This document shows, in pieces, positions 40,840-51,141 of a DNA stretch of 64,000 bases (position 1 is the first letter of the stretch; each line of letters begins with the position of its first letter). The DNA is taken from NCBI RefSeq assembly GCF_964019715.1, contig NZ_OZ026463.1, positions 310,001 to 374,000 on the forward strand, read 5' to 3'. This DNA is from Spiroplasma endosymbiont of Lonchoptera lutea (GTDB lineage: Bacteria; Bacillota_I; Bacilli_A; Mycoplasmatales; Nriv7). Under the pieces are notes generated by a model. It was not told the DNA's origin. It saw only the letters and a list, made by a program, of their open reading frames with translations, and ran no database searches. The position numbers were made by a program, and so were the translations under genes.

Positions 40840-41073
40840 TTAACAAAAATAAGATTTAACTTTATAAAATAAAATCAACATAAATAAGATAATAACTGTT
40901 GTTAGTAATCAAAAAGCGATGTTGGTTGTTAAAAGTCAAAGCGGTTCTTCAGTTAAATTAATTTCTTTACCACCAGTAATATGAGCTGGAATAGTTGTAA
41001 TTTGGATAAACAAATCTCAGAAAGTTTGTTTAATTTGTTCTCAATTTAAATCTTTTCAAACAACTAGAAACAT
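40840..41073 (-). CDS. Plectrovirus small membrane protein (77 aa)
   Basis: Homologue of 11528-11758, with the conserved DLNWEQIKQTFWDLFIQITT and PAHITGGKEI. C-terminal transmembrane helix. It overlaps the upstream gene by 10 bp. Confidence 0.72.
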
Positions 41074-41228
41074 TGAAATAAACACTTAATCGGAAGAAAG
41101 AGAATACCAATGAAACTGGCAAATAACACAATGATTACAAGAATTGAGAACAAAAATACTACTTGGGGCGGTAAATCGGCAGTTGGATAAATTAATTCAA
41201 TTAATTTAATAATTACATCTTTTAACAT
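41064..41228 (-). CDS. Plectrovirus very small membrane protein (54 aa)
   Basis: 54 residues from ATG at 41228 (AAAGGA site); a longer upstream start is rejected because it would overlap the preceding gene. MLKDVIIKLIELIYPTADLP, then one membrane helix and LPIKCLF. Counterpart of 11762-11923. Confidence 0.68.
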   Translation of the reverse strand: MLKDVIIKLIELIYPTADLPPQVVFLFSILVIIVLFASFIGILFLPIKCLFQCF

Positions 41229-41232
41229 TGCT

Positions 41233-41457
41233 TTATCCTTTCGTTTGGATTTCTTGATTTTGTTTTTCATTTTTTTCAGTTAAATAAGATAATTTAACAA
41301 TGAAGCGTTTTTCTTTTTTGCTAAAATCCCCTTTAATTTCTTTTGCTTGTTTACCATACTTTTTAACATCATTCATTCAACGCCATAAACCCCAAGCGAC
41401 AGCAAAAGCAAGTAATAAGGTTAATAAGATAAAACATATTAGACTAAATATTGCCAT
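41233..41457 (-). CDS. Plectrovirus single-span membrane protein (74 aa)
   Basis: Counterpart of 11923-12144: N-terminal helix (FSLICFILLTLLLAFAVAW), then KGDFSKKEKRFIVKL. The start overlaps the previous stop (TAATG). Confidence 0.7.
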
Positions 41458-41819
41458 TATTTTTCAATTTCCTTTCTATTTAAAGTTTTATTTTTCAAAG
41501 CTCTTTTTTCCTTAATCTTCTTAACAATAAGTCAAACTAATTTTTCAACTTGAAAAGCAATAAATATCGCACTACCAAATCAATAAACAAACAATCCAAG
41601 CAACATAATTGTGGTATTTAAACCAAAAAACTTATACATATCTTTTTCAATAAAATCAATAAATTCACCATTTGTTCCCATTACTCACTTAGTATCCAAT
41701 AAAGTTAAAGCTCAAAGTATTAAGTTTATAAAGATAAAAACAATGCTAAGCAATATTTTTAACCAATGATTTTTAAATCAATTTTTAATTCTTATTTTTA
41801 ATTGCATTTTTTCTTTCAT
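41457..41819 (-). CDS. Plectrovirus membrane protein (120 aa)
   Basis: Two transmembrane segments and basic ends; the motif TKWVMGTNGEFIDFIEKDM corresponds to TKWITGTSDEFNNFMNEEM in 9153-9545. In this virus the gene directly follows rep, whereas in the other sets it lies after the Zot-like gene, so gene order differs. Confidence 0.72.
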
Positions 41820-41829
41820 TTTTTAACTC

Positions 41830-42672
41830 CTAATATTTCGTTTTTCTTAGTTGATTTCTAAATCTTAAACTTTCTAACGAAGTATAATTTTCACTTTCAA
41901 AGCCTACATAATTAATATTTTTAAATTCATAGATTGCTCCGCACATTTTAGTTTTAAATTTATTAACTGTTGATTTTAAGTACTTTACAAATTCAGAATT
42001 TACGGTTCTATTAACAATATTATTCAAAGTATCGGTAAATATTTGTTTTCTAGTAATGGGATTTTGACAATTATATGAGAATTGATAAGCCTTGATATTT
42101 AAGTCATACTGGTTTAATGATTTTTCGTTCAGGACATTTTTAGTTATATATTTAGAGCAATATTTTACAACCATTTCATTAGTATTTTCACGAACTCTAA
42201 TATTTTTATTAATTCCATAAGGTCAAAATTGTAAAATAATTTTATGGGGTATTTTTTCGGTGATTAAAATATGAAAATGAATAACGCCTCTTTTCTGATA
42301 TTCATAGGTATACAAATACTTAATATTTTTATTTTTAACTTTAAATCAGTATTTTAATTTTTTAAAAAATTTATTTAAATCACGCTTACATTTTCTAATA
42401 TCAAATTCATTAACATCAGCATAAGTAAGCGTTAAGAATGTAAGTTTTTTACAGTCTCAAAAATTATGATATGCCTTCCGAATAACATTAGATTTTGCAC
42501 GAATATTGCTATTAAGCAGTTTTGTATCGCAATTACCTTTATTTTTTAAACCGCTAGCATTACGAGTATTTGCTTTGATGCGTTCTAAAGGCATAACAAT
42601 ATTACGAATATATTGACCGTAATAAATGGTTTTCATATAAAAATCAGTCGGATTTTGAAGTTGTAAATTCAT
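41830..42672 (-). CDS. Plectrovirus replication initiator Rep (HUH type)
   Basis: 280 residues with one TGA Trp. Central motif GVIHFHILITEK provides the His-hydrophobic-His pair, and MVVKYCSKYITKN provides the Tyr/Lys motif of rolling-circle HUH endonucleases. It would nick the viral origin and start single-strand replication. Upstream are the GC-rich hairpins and a 99-residue gene. A truncated copy lies at 36687-36978. Confidence 0.85.
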
Positions 42673-42724
42673 ATTTTATGCTCCCGCTTTAGATTTTCGC
42701 CAGTTGTGTTATTTAATCAAGTAA

Positions 42725-42795
42725 TAGTCGGCTTCGCCGACTAACCCGCTAGCGGGCGGGGCATACGCCTTCCGCACCGCTTCGCAGACCGAAGT
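42725..42795. other. GC-rich multi-hairpin upstream of rep (probable viral origin), copy 2
   Basis: Same array as 37031-37096: AGTCGGC / GCCGACT; CCCGCT-AGCG-GGCGGG, where one stem position is G-T instead of A-T; and the third element CCGCACCGCTTCGCAGACC. Conserved although it is non-coding. Confidence 0.68.
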
Positions 42796-42804
42796 GATTA
42801 TCAA

Positions 42805-43104
42805 TTAACTAGACAAGTTTTTTTGATTTTTTGATAATTCAATTTTTTGCAAGTTAACTATTTTGGGGGTTTTTTCAAAAGTTAATTCGCAACTAAAAAA
42901 TGATTTAACGTTTTCTTTTAACAGTTTATAAATTTCTTGTTGTTCTAGATTGTTATCATCAATTCATAAAGCCTTTTGTTCACCGGTAGGCTCAAATAAG
43001 TCATTTTCATAACGCAAAAATTCGGCAGAATAACCCGACATCATAGAGCCATCTTTATTTTTAAATATTTTTCTTTTTATACTAACTAATTTAACTTTAA
43101 ACAT
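42805..43104 (-). CDS. Plectrovirus 99-residue protein upstream of rep (copy 2)
   Basis: 99 residues, nearly identical to 37111-37410 (T to M and N to T changes). Role as inferred there. Confidence 0.72.
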
Positions 43105-43245
43105 TATTATCTAAATTCCTTTTACTTTTATTTTTTAAAATTTTTTTAATATGATTAATAAATTTTTTCTCACAAGCAACATGCAAATATCGTTTATCAC
43201 TAAATAGATGTAAACACCAGCGACATATTTTATATAATTTATCTT
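43097..43245 (-). CDS. Small zinc-finger-like protein (diverged copy)
   Basis: Frame with KICRWCLHLFSDKRYLHVAC and a Lys-rich end (HIKKILKNKSKR), overlapping the start of the 99-residue gene. Compared with 38049-38183 there is an indel upstream of CRWC, so the start is uncertain; the left limit (stop) is firm, the right limit approximate. Confidence 0.35.
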
Positions 43246-43257
43246 TCCTTTCAAAAT

Positions 43258-43359
43258 TTAAAAACCCTTTTCATCGCAAGAATTACAGATTCCAACTGTA
43301 TTTTTATTACCAATGACATAGCTTTCGCTGTCGCATTCAATACAAAATATTACTGCCAA
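43258..43359 (-). CDS. Zinc-ribbon miniprotein (33 aa, copy 2)
   Basis: Same as 38187-38288: TTG start behind AGGGGGTG, CxxC pairs CIEC and CNSC. Confidence 0.6.
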   Translation of the reverse strand: MAVIFCIECDSESYVIGNKNTVGICNSCDEKGF

Positions 43360-43379
43360 AAGAAAACACCCCCTAAAAG

Positions 43380-43424
43380 TTTGTAGAAAACAAAATCTTG
43401 TCATATGTATATGGTTTCTACAAA
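43380..43424. other. Hairpin between the integrase-type gene and the zinc-ribbon gene
   Basis: Arms TTTGTAGAAAAC and GTTTCTACAAA around about 23 nt containing CATATGTATATG. It could be a terminator for the gene on the right or a recombination site; undetermined. Confidence 0.4.
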
Positions 43425-43459
43425 AAATTTTAAAATATGTACTATAGCACAGACATATG

Positions 43460-44551
43460 TTAGTTTCAAGAGGTTTTTAAAAGTTTATTTAAAAAATTGA
43501 ATGGGGTGTCTTTTATTGTTCAATGATTCCTTTGGAAGTTATAAAAGTAATAATATTCATTTAAATAAATTTGTAATTCATTAGTATTAAATCTTTTAAT
43601 ATCATCTAACAATAATAAATTATTATAATTTTTATGAAATCTTTCTATCTTACCGTTACTTTGTGGTGAACGAATTGGAGTAGTTTCGTGTATTATCTTA
43701 TTATCTTTTAAATATTTACTAAAAGGTCTTTCTTTTATCTTATATTCATTTTTATTACTTCAATTAGTAGTAGTGAATTCAGGAGCATTATCAGTTCTAA
43801 TTCGTTTAACTTCTATTCCAAACTTTTTAAAATCATATATTGCTCTTTGTACAGCATTAATAGCATTATTAGTTCCTAAACTATCATAAACATAACCAAA
43901 TACTATGCGTGTCATTTCGTCAATAAAATCATAGACATACATATTTTTTTCTACCGGATATTTTAACTTGGAAAAGTGTTTAGCATCCATTTGTATTAAT
44001 CCTATTTCTTTTACTTCATAACGGTGATAATAGCGTTTGTTTTCCTTATTTTTTTGTCTAATTCTATCATAGCGAGGGTCATTTTTAATTCAACGATAAA
44101 ATGTTCTGATATTTCTTGGTAAATTATATTTATGGGCGTCATGTTCACCTCTAAGGAGATTATTATATAGCGACCAAACACCACCCGCTTTGATATTTTT
44201 GTATTTGTAAAATAAATCACATACTTTTTTACGACTTTCAATGTTAAATTGATAATGTGGATTCAGCGGTTTTGTTGATTTAATTATTAAATTACTAAAA
44301 TCATTTTCATAGTAACCAGTAATAATTTTTTTAGCTCAGCGATAAAAAGTTATGTCAATATTGTGAAAGTGTTTTCTAATTAATGATTTTAAAGTAATTT
44401 TTTCGGTATAAGCTTGCTTGCAGAGGTTTAAATAACTATTAACTCGTTTTTTAGTTTTATGATAGTTTTTATCTCGGTAAAAACTCTTTAATCAGCATTG
44501 TAAGCGTGCTTCTAAATCTGATAATTCGTTTTCAGCGATAATATATTTCAT
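43460..44551 (-). CDS. Plectrovirus-associated integrase-core transposase
   Basis: 363 residues with TGA Trp codons. The N-terminal half is helical and DNA-binding like. The rve/DDE core is at about 190-330: IGLIQMDAKHF, RIRTDNAPEF and SPQSNGKIERFH supply D, D and E. Proteins of this type are carried by SpV1-type viruses and are thought to mediate integration. Intact frame. A homologue of moderate similarity is at 59100-60182. Confidence 0.82.
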
Positions 44552-44617
44552 TGTTTATAATCCTGCTTTCTATTTAATTGTTTTTGTTGATTTTTTAAAG
44601 GTCATATTTAATTTTAG

Positions 44618-44646
44618 TAGACATTTTTATTTAATTATTTTATAAT
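44618..44646 (+). promoter_or_regulatory. Promoter orphaned from the secreted-protein gene by IS30-A
   Basis: TAGACA, 17-bp spacer, TATAAT on the plus strand. A matching TAGACA-16-TAATAT lies upstream of the related gene at 58733 (58629-58656). Here IS30-A copy 7 lies between promoter and gene. Confidence 0.55.
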
Positions 44647-44714
44647 TAATTTATATTAATTAAGCTTTACAAATTTGAGAAAGGTTGTTGATTATTTGGT
44701 AAATTTTATTAATT

Positions 44715-45775
44715 CCTGAATTGTAAATATAAATGGGACAGTTTTTTAAAATAATTGTATTAAATCTATTGGTCTTTTATAAGATAATGATTTTCTGGGT
44801 GTAGAATTAATTTGAAATGCTATAGAATTTAAGTCTTTTTGTTTATATGAAGATAAATCAGTAGATTTTGGTAAATATCTTCTTAAAATACCATTATTGT
44901 TCTCATTTAAACCTCTTTGACAAGGTTTTCCGGCATCTGCAAAATAAATTTTAACATTACAATTTTTTTCAATTAATTTTCATTTACTAAATTCTTTACC
45001 ACGATCAAAAGTAATGGTTTTAATTGTTCCTGGTATTAATTTTGAAATAAATTTTATTATACTTTGTGTAATACTTTCTGCTTTATGATTTTTAGTTTTC
45101 AAAGGAATTGTGGTTTTTGATCATATATCAGCTAAAGTAATAATAGAACTTTTATGATCTTTACCAACGATAGTATCTCCCTCTAAATGGCCAAATTCTT
45201 GTATATTTTTAATATTTGGAATGATTAAATTTCTTTCATGAATAGATTTACAATTATTAATTCTGCCCCTAGTTTCTTTTTGTTTATGAGGTTTATTTTT
45301 GCCTTTTCTCAATAAATTTTTTTCATCAAAACCCATTCGATTTGTTTTAAACATGTTATATAAAGTTTTTGTTGAAATATTTTTTATTTTATTTTTCTTT
45401 AAAAAATCAGCAATTATATCAAGAGCATAATTTTTAGTAATTAACAAATGATTGATAGTATTAATTTCTGTTAAAGTTAAAATTATTAATTTTCTACCTG
45501 CATTTTGTTTATTTTTTTGAACTTGATTCAATATTTCTAATGGTAATAAGTTTTGATTTAATAATTTACAAACTCTGTGTACAGTTGATTTACTATAATC
45601 AATTGCTTTTGCTATTTTACGAATAGAAAATCCATAACTTTTATATTCTTTTATTGCTATTATTGATTCAATAGTCAGATACTTATACATTGTGCTAATT
45701 CCTTTCTTTTCTTAATTATAGAATTAACACAATTTGTTTTTTATATAAGTGTCCTTTTTAATTTTACATTTCAGG
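44715..45775 (-). mobile_element. IS30-type element A, copy 7 (complete, TSD ATT)
   Basis: 1061 bp, flanked by ATT at 44712-44714 and 45776-45778. Removing the element restores TTTATTAATTAG..AAAATTCAC, which is found uninterrupted at about 58690-58710. The element ends 35 bp before the ATG of the secreted protein. Confidence 0.96.
44746..45690 (-). CDS. IS30-family transposase (element A, copy 7)
   Basis: 314 residues, consensus sequence, DDE core intact. Confidence 0.93.
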
Positions 45776-45810
45776 ATTAGTAAAAATTCACGAAAAGGAA
45801 GTTGACTAAT

Positions 45811-46275
45811 ATGAAAAAATTAATAGGATTAATAGGAACAATAACCATCGCCGGAAGCGGAATGGCAGGACTTGTTGGAAACGCACCAGCTATAGCAAAA
45901 AATAATATTAATTATCAACAAACAAATAATTTAGAAAATTTAAGTAGAAATAAAAGAAACATATTTGATGATGTTAAAAATTGATTTGATAACGCTGGTA
46001 AAGATACAGCATATTGAATAAATGATAAAATAAAAATTTACAATGTAATAAAAGAATTTCATCCCGGAGTTAAAAATGTTGACAAAATGCTTTCAGATTG
46101 TTTTGGTAGTGTAGAAGCAGCAAAAAATGTAGGAATTGCCACTGGAGGCGGAGCAGCAGCAGGAGCAAGCGGGGGGGGGGGCTATTGGAGCAGTTGCTGG
46201 TGGCGCTGCTGGTGTTGCTGCTTCTACAATAACTTGTATTGTCAATCATTAATTTATTTATATTGTAATTTATAA
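45811..46275 (+). CDS. Secreted glycine-zipper protein with an 11-G tract (probably phase-variable)
   Basis: Signal peptide MKKLIGLIGTITIAGSGMAG and the block LVGNAPA, then NLSRNKRN, a dibasic motif shared with 58733. The middle is Trp/Lys-rich. At 46171-46181 lie eleven G. As written, the frame continues into an unlikely Cys/Trp-rich end. With ten G it continues as AIGAVAGGAAGVAAST and stops at 46252, a glycine-zipper membrane hel­ix. So the sequenced cell is probably in an OFF or altered state. Start 45811 has AAAAGGAA upstream. Confidence 0.7.
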
Positions 46276-46398
46276 AATAAAATATTTTTTAATAAACTTT
46301 AAAGAATAACAGAAAGAATATTATGAAAAAAATATTAAGTATTTTAGAAATAATGTTTTAAAGTTTAAATTTATTATTTTAAAATAAGAAGAATGTTC

Positions 46399-46428
46399 AA
46401 ACCAGTAATTAATTAAAATTACTGGTTT
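46399..46428. terminator. Bidirectional terminator between secreted protein and viral lipoprotein
   Basis: A 12-bp perfect stem AAACCAGTAATT / AATTACTGGTTT with a 6-nt loop; T-rich on both sides. It separates convergent genes. Confidence 0.8.
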
Positions 46429-46496
46429 CTATTTTGTCAAAATAGAAAAGAGAAAAAAATAAAAATTGCTTATTTGTTTAAGGGTATAGAGTTATT

Positions 46497-46964
46497 TTAA
46501 TTATTTTTTAATTCTGCTTTAAAAGATAATATTTTTATTGGAGTAGTAATTGTTTTGTTGGCAATTTTAACATGAATATTTGAAGCAATAAATTCTGTTT
46601 TATCAAACATTTTGTCATTTTTTATTGTAATTTTTAAGCTTTTAAGTTCGTTTCATACTATATCATTTTTCTCAAAATCTAAATCTTTTAAACCACAATT
46701 AAGTCTTCAATTTTCTTTACAACTGCTAGTTCCGTCATATTTTAATCACTTTGGAATATTAATAATTTCTTCTTCTTTGGTACTATAAAAATTTATTGTA
46801 TATTTATCGTTATATTTATATGTAATTTGAATTTTAACATTTGATAAATTTAATTTGTTAATTATTAACAGTTCGGCCGGTGACAATTGGTCTGGTTTAT
46901 TTGAACAAGCAGTTATAGATAATATTGTTAACCATAAACTAACTATTATATTTAAAATTTTCAT
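46497..46964 (-). CDS. Lipoprotein carrying the N-terminal domain of the adjacent viral adsorption-type protein
   Basis: 155 residues. Lipoprotein signal peptide with lipobox SITAC (Cys about 20), short linker (SNKPDQLSPAELL), then about 114 residues almost identical to the N-terminal domain of the protein encoded at 46999-48855 (NLSNVKIQITYKYND to KILSFKAE), ending LKNN. The 342-bp DNA match is 46512-46853 against 48379-48720. It would be displayed on the outer cell surface. It lies 35 bp downstream of the large gene on the same strand, so probably co-transcribed. Possible superinfection exclusion or receptor masking; an analogous gene is at 60259-60672. Confidence 0.85.
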
Positions 46965-46998
46965 TTTTTAACTCCTTTTATTTGTTTGAATTATAATT

Positions 46999-48855
46999 TT
47001 ACACAAAAATTCTTAATATCATTAAAAAGATGGCAAAACCGATTAAAAATTGAAAGGTGTAATAAAAGGCTGGTACTGTTTTAAAAACTGGAAAAATTGC
47101 GGTTGAAAAGTTAACTGTTGCTTTTGCGATAATTGCTAACGGTCGCAAAATCGTCATGATTTGTGAAGCAGTGAGTATTCAATTTATCATTTTGATGCCA
47201 GCGTTTTGAATGGCACATCCAATATCATTAAAAGTTGGTATTCATCGTCCAGAATATTTGCAATTTGCTGGCGAAATTAAGTCATCTCATTCACTGTTAT
47301 TTAAACTATCGGGGATAAAAGCTGTTGAATTTAATACATTAAAATCATAAATTTTAAAATTGTAGTTATAGATGTTACCTTTGTGATAAAGTGGAAAAGT
47401 TAAGGTAAAAATATTAATACCGTAACGAATATCAATATCGGTGTTGAGATAATTAATACTGTTAGCAGTCTTGCTGGTTGGCAAGGTAATCAGTTTATTA
47501 TCATAAGATTTAAGAACATTAAAATCAATTTGATAAATGCTATTGGTATTGTTAATAGCATTGTAATTATCTTGGTGCATTTTTTTGTCAAAAGTAAAGA
47601 AATAACTTCTTAGTAATAATTCTGAGTTTCCTATAATATTTACTAAGTATTTTTTGGGATAAAAGGTAATTAAGGAACGATAAAAGAAACCGATTTGAAT
47701 AAAGTAATCCTTCTTATAGTTTTCTATACCCTTAAAATCAATTTCAGTATGAGTTTTTTCGTCCATATCAAAAGTAGCATAAAATAAACTAGCAAAGAAG
47801 TTTCCAAGGATTTCATAGATTTCATCAAAAATATTTTTGTAATCACTGTTATTAATACTAGGAATGTTGTTTTTAAAATAAAGGTAAATGTCATTTCGTA
47901 AATCGGGGTCATATCGTAGAAAACTAAATTTAACACTAAGATAATTTAATGTTCCAAAAAGGTACTTAATTAGATAATAATCGTTAGTATTTGCAGTGTC
48001 ATATTTTCAAATTTCGCTTTCACCGTGTAATAATTGTAAATAGTTATTACCTGCAATTAAGGTTTTATTAAAAGCTTTAATTTTTAAAACATTTTCATTT
48101 ATTTTATCTTCACTAGTAGAACTTTTGTGATAAAAATAGCTTTCACTTTTAAAGCCGTGATTTTTAATCGTAAATTCTTTGTAATAACCTTTTTCTAAGG
48201 TGTCAATGAAATTAAATATTGGCGTTCAATATAAATAAGAATAATTGAATTTGTCAAAATCACCACGATGAATCATTAAATAGTTAAGGTTATCAATAAC
48301 ATCGCTATATTTATGTTTGCCATCAAAATTAGTGGTTGTTTCTGGTAAATCAATATCAGTTGTTGGTTTGATTTGTGCTTCTGCTTTAAAAGATAATATT
48401 TTTATTGGAGTAGTAATTGTTTTGTTGGCAATTTTAACATGAATATTTGAAGCAATAAATTCTGTTTTATCAAACATTTTGTCATTTTTTATTGTAATTT
48501 TTAAGCTTTTAAGTTCGTTTCATACTATATCATTTTTCTCAAAATCTAAATCTTTTAAACCACAATTAAGTCTTCAATTTTCTTTACAACTGCTAGTTCC
48601 GTCATATTTTAATCACTTTGGAATATTAATAATTTCTTCTTCTTTGGTACTATAAAAATTTATTGTATATTTATCGTTATATTTATATGTAATTTGAACT
48701 TTAACATTTGATAAATTTAACACATAAGTTTCTTCGCTTTCTCTTTTATTTCTAATTAATGATTGTGTTGTTGTTTCATTATTGTTAATGTTTTGGGGAA
48801 TGGTAAAAATGTTATTGAAACTAATAATTAACACGGTAAATATTTTCATAAACAT
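46999..48855 (-). CDS. Plectrovirus large adsorption-type (minor virion) protein
   Basis: 618 residues across several TGA Trp codons. Signal peptide MFMKIFTVLIISFNNIF, dibasic motif IRNKRES at about 38, variable N-terminal domain to about 160, Pro/Thr linker, conserved region (YLMIHRGDFDKFNYSYLYW, IGFFYRSLITFYPKKYL) and two C-terminal membrane helices. Position and anchor resemble the adsorption protein of filamentous phages. ATG at 48855 is preferred over an upstream GTG because GGAG lies 8 nt before it. A homologue with a different N-terminal domain is at 60726-62601. Confidence 0.82.
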
Positions 48856-48870
48856 TTTTATCACTCCTTT

Positions 48871-49143
48871 TTAAAATATTTTATTTTTCATTGTTCTTTT
48901 GGTTTTAATCTTTTTTAATATAAAACGAATTAAACAGTTCACTATTTCTGTTATGGTTAGTCATACTAAGGAATAACCTATAATCATTAACTTACCAATT
49001 GTTCCAAAATTTTTAATAAATTGTTGCAAATTTTCAATATCTGTATGTAATAATAAAACTATACTTAAAGATATGAATATAATGTAATTAAGTATTATTC
49101 ATCAATATCTTTTTAAAAAATTAATTAACTTGTTTAGTTTCAT
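48871..49143 (-). CDS. Plectrovirus small membrane protein (90 aa)
   Basis: 90 residues: YWWIILNYIIFISLSIVLLL, loop with DIENLQQFIKNFG, second helix and basic tail (KKIKTKRTMKNK). It precedes the adsorption-type gene by 15 bp and overlaps the stop of the gene before it. Homologues are at 37417-37677 and the fragment 9094-9175. Confidence 0.75.
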
Positions 49144-49177
49144 TTTTTAAGGCTCTTTTAAATTTAATTTTTTGAAT

Positions 49178-50238
49178 CCTGAAATGTAAAATTAAAAAGG
49201 ACACTTATATAAAAAACAAATTGTGTTAATTCTATAATTAAGAAAAGAAAGGAATTAGCACAATGTATAAGTATCTGACTATTGAATCAATAATAGCAAT
49301 AAAAGAATATAAAAGTTATGGATTTTCTATTCGTAAAATAGCAAAAGCAATTGATTATAGTAAATCAACTGTACACAGAGTTTGTAAATTATTAAATCAA
49401 AACTTATTACCATTAGAAATATTGAATCAAGTTCAAAAAAATAAACAAAATGCAGGTAGAAAATTAATAATTTTAACTTTAACAGAAATTAATACTATCA
49501 ATTATTTGTTAATTACTAAAAATTATGCTCTTGATATAATTGCTGATTTTTTAAAGAAAAATAAAATAAAAAATATTTCAACAAAAACTTTATATAACAT
49601 GTTTAAAACAAATCGAATGGGTTTTGATGAAAAAAATTTATTGAGAAAAGGCAAAAATAAACCTCATAAACAAAAAGAAACTAGGGGCAGAATTAATAAT
49701 TGTAAATCTATTCATGAAAGAAATTTAATCATTCCAAATATTAAAAATATACAAGAATTTGGCCATTTAGAGGGAGATACTATCGTTGGTAAAGATCATA
49801 AAAGTTCTATTATTACTTTAGCTGATCTATGATCAAAAACCACAATTCCTTTGAAAACTAAAAATCATAAAGCAGAAAGTATTACACAAAGTATAATAAA
49901 ATTTATTTCAAAATTAATACCAGGAACAATTAAAACTATTACTTTTGATCGTGGTAAAGAATTTAGTAAATGAAAATTAATTGAAAAAAATTGTAATGTT
50001 AAAATTTATTTTGCAGATGCCGGAAAACCTTGTCAAAGAGGTTTAAATGAGAACAATAATGGTATTTTAAGAAGATATTTACCAAAATCTACTGATTTAT
50101 CTTCATATAAACAAAAAGACTTAAATTCTATAGCATTTCAAATTAATTCTACACCCAGAAAATCATTATCTTATAAAAGACCAATAGATTTAATACAATT
50201 ATTTTAAAAAACTGTCCCATTTATATTTACAATTCAGG
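49178..50238 (+). mobile_element. IS30-type element A, copy 8 (complete, TSD AAT)
   Basis: 1061 bp. AAT at 49175-49177 and 50239-50241; the empty site at about 9205-9220 reads GAATAATAAAGCGG, confirming a 3-bp duplication for this element. Confidence 0.97.
49263..50207 (+). CDS. IS30-family transposase (element A, copy 8)
   Basis: 314 residues with H to Y (TINYLLI) and I to L near the core; DDE residues intact. Confidence 0.92.
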
Positions 50239-50599
50239 AATAATAAAGCGGATTAATTTTTCAAGTTTAATTGCAAAATATATTGCTCCGCCTCATCAGA
50301 AAATAAATATTCCTGCTAACATAATACCACTATTGAATTTACCAAAGAATTTAACCATCTCTTCATTCATAAATTTATTAAATTCATCCCTTGTTCCAGT
50401 TATTCATTTAGTATCGATTACTGTAAATGCACAAATTAATAAACTTATAAAGATGAAAATGATACTTAATATTATTTTTAACCACTGTTTTTTAAAAGAA
50501 TTTTTAATTCTTAATTTTAAAGGCGTTTTTTCTTTTGAATTGTCTTTTTTAAATAATTTTCCTAAAAATTTTTTCATTTTAATTCTCCCTTCATATTTT

Positions 50600-50848
50600 T
50601 TATCGTCCTTTAATCACAATAAATAAAGCAATAAATACACAAGTGACACCAAGAATGGTAAAGATTGGATGTTGCGAGAATGTCCGAGCCATTGGTTTAA
50701 ATAGTTCTAAAATTGTTAAATTGCTAGTAATAAACTTTTGAAAATTGGCAAGCCCTTCGTTAATATAGTTTGTTAAAGTTTCAAAATGACTACCAGCTAA
50801 AAGTCCAAGAACAGTTATTAAGATAAAAATAATAATTAGTTTAAATAT
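50600..50848 (-). CDS. Plectrovirus small membrane protein (82 aa), ATA in place of ATG
   Basis: Homologue of 9567-9815 with FKPMARTFSQHPIFTIL conserved. The start codon ATG of the other copies is ATA here, with no in-frame ATG nearby. ATA is a rare initiator in the mollicute code; otherwise the gene is silenced. Confidence 0.65.
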   Translation of the reverse strand: MFKLIIIFILITVLGLLAGSHFETLTNYINEGLANFQKFITSNLTILELFKPMARTFSQHPIFTILGVTCVFIALFIVIKGR

Positions 50849-50850
50849 TA

Positions 50851-51135
50851 TTAGTTACCTTGTTTTGCTTTTAATGGTTTTATTTGTTTTTTAGCTTTTC
50901 CTCACGCACTTAGCCGCCCTTTATTTTTAACGGCATATTGGCGTTGTTTTTCTAAATTAACTTGTTGACTACCAAATCCAAGAATAATTGCCATAAGAAA
51001 TTCTACAGCCAGCGTTAAGAATAAAGGAAATATTAGTTGAATATTCGTTCCTGGCACTTCAAGGCTTCAAATTAAATCAAAAACTTTATAAAGCATTTGG
51101 GCGAGAAAGTCGGCCATTTTTGCGAGATTTTCCAT
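50851..51135 (-). CDS. Plectrovirus small membrane protein (94 aa)
   Basis: Homologue of 9818-10102 (MENLAKMADFLAQMLYKVFD; LEVPGTNIQLIFPLFLTLAV; basic tail). Confidence 0.74.
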
Positions 51136-51141
51136 TTTTTA

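Larger units (their letters stand above)
49121..50577 (-). pseudogene. Plectrovirus membrane protein (130-aa type), interrupted by IS30-A
   Basis: 5' part 50239-50577 and 3' part 49121-49177. Excision of the element with one copy of the duplication AAT restores the frame seen intact at 9153-9545 (ILKNSFKKQW, two membrane helices, basic tail ending KQVN). Confidence 0.92.

Noticed and set aside
47724-47936. 70-codon frame within the adsorption-type gene
   Set aside because: Different frame from the 618-residue protein, which is open throughout.
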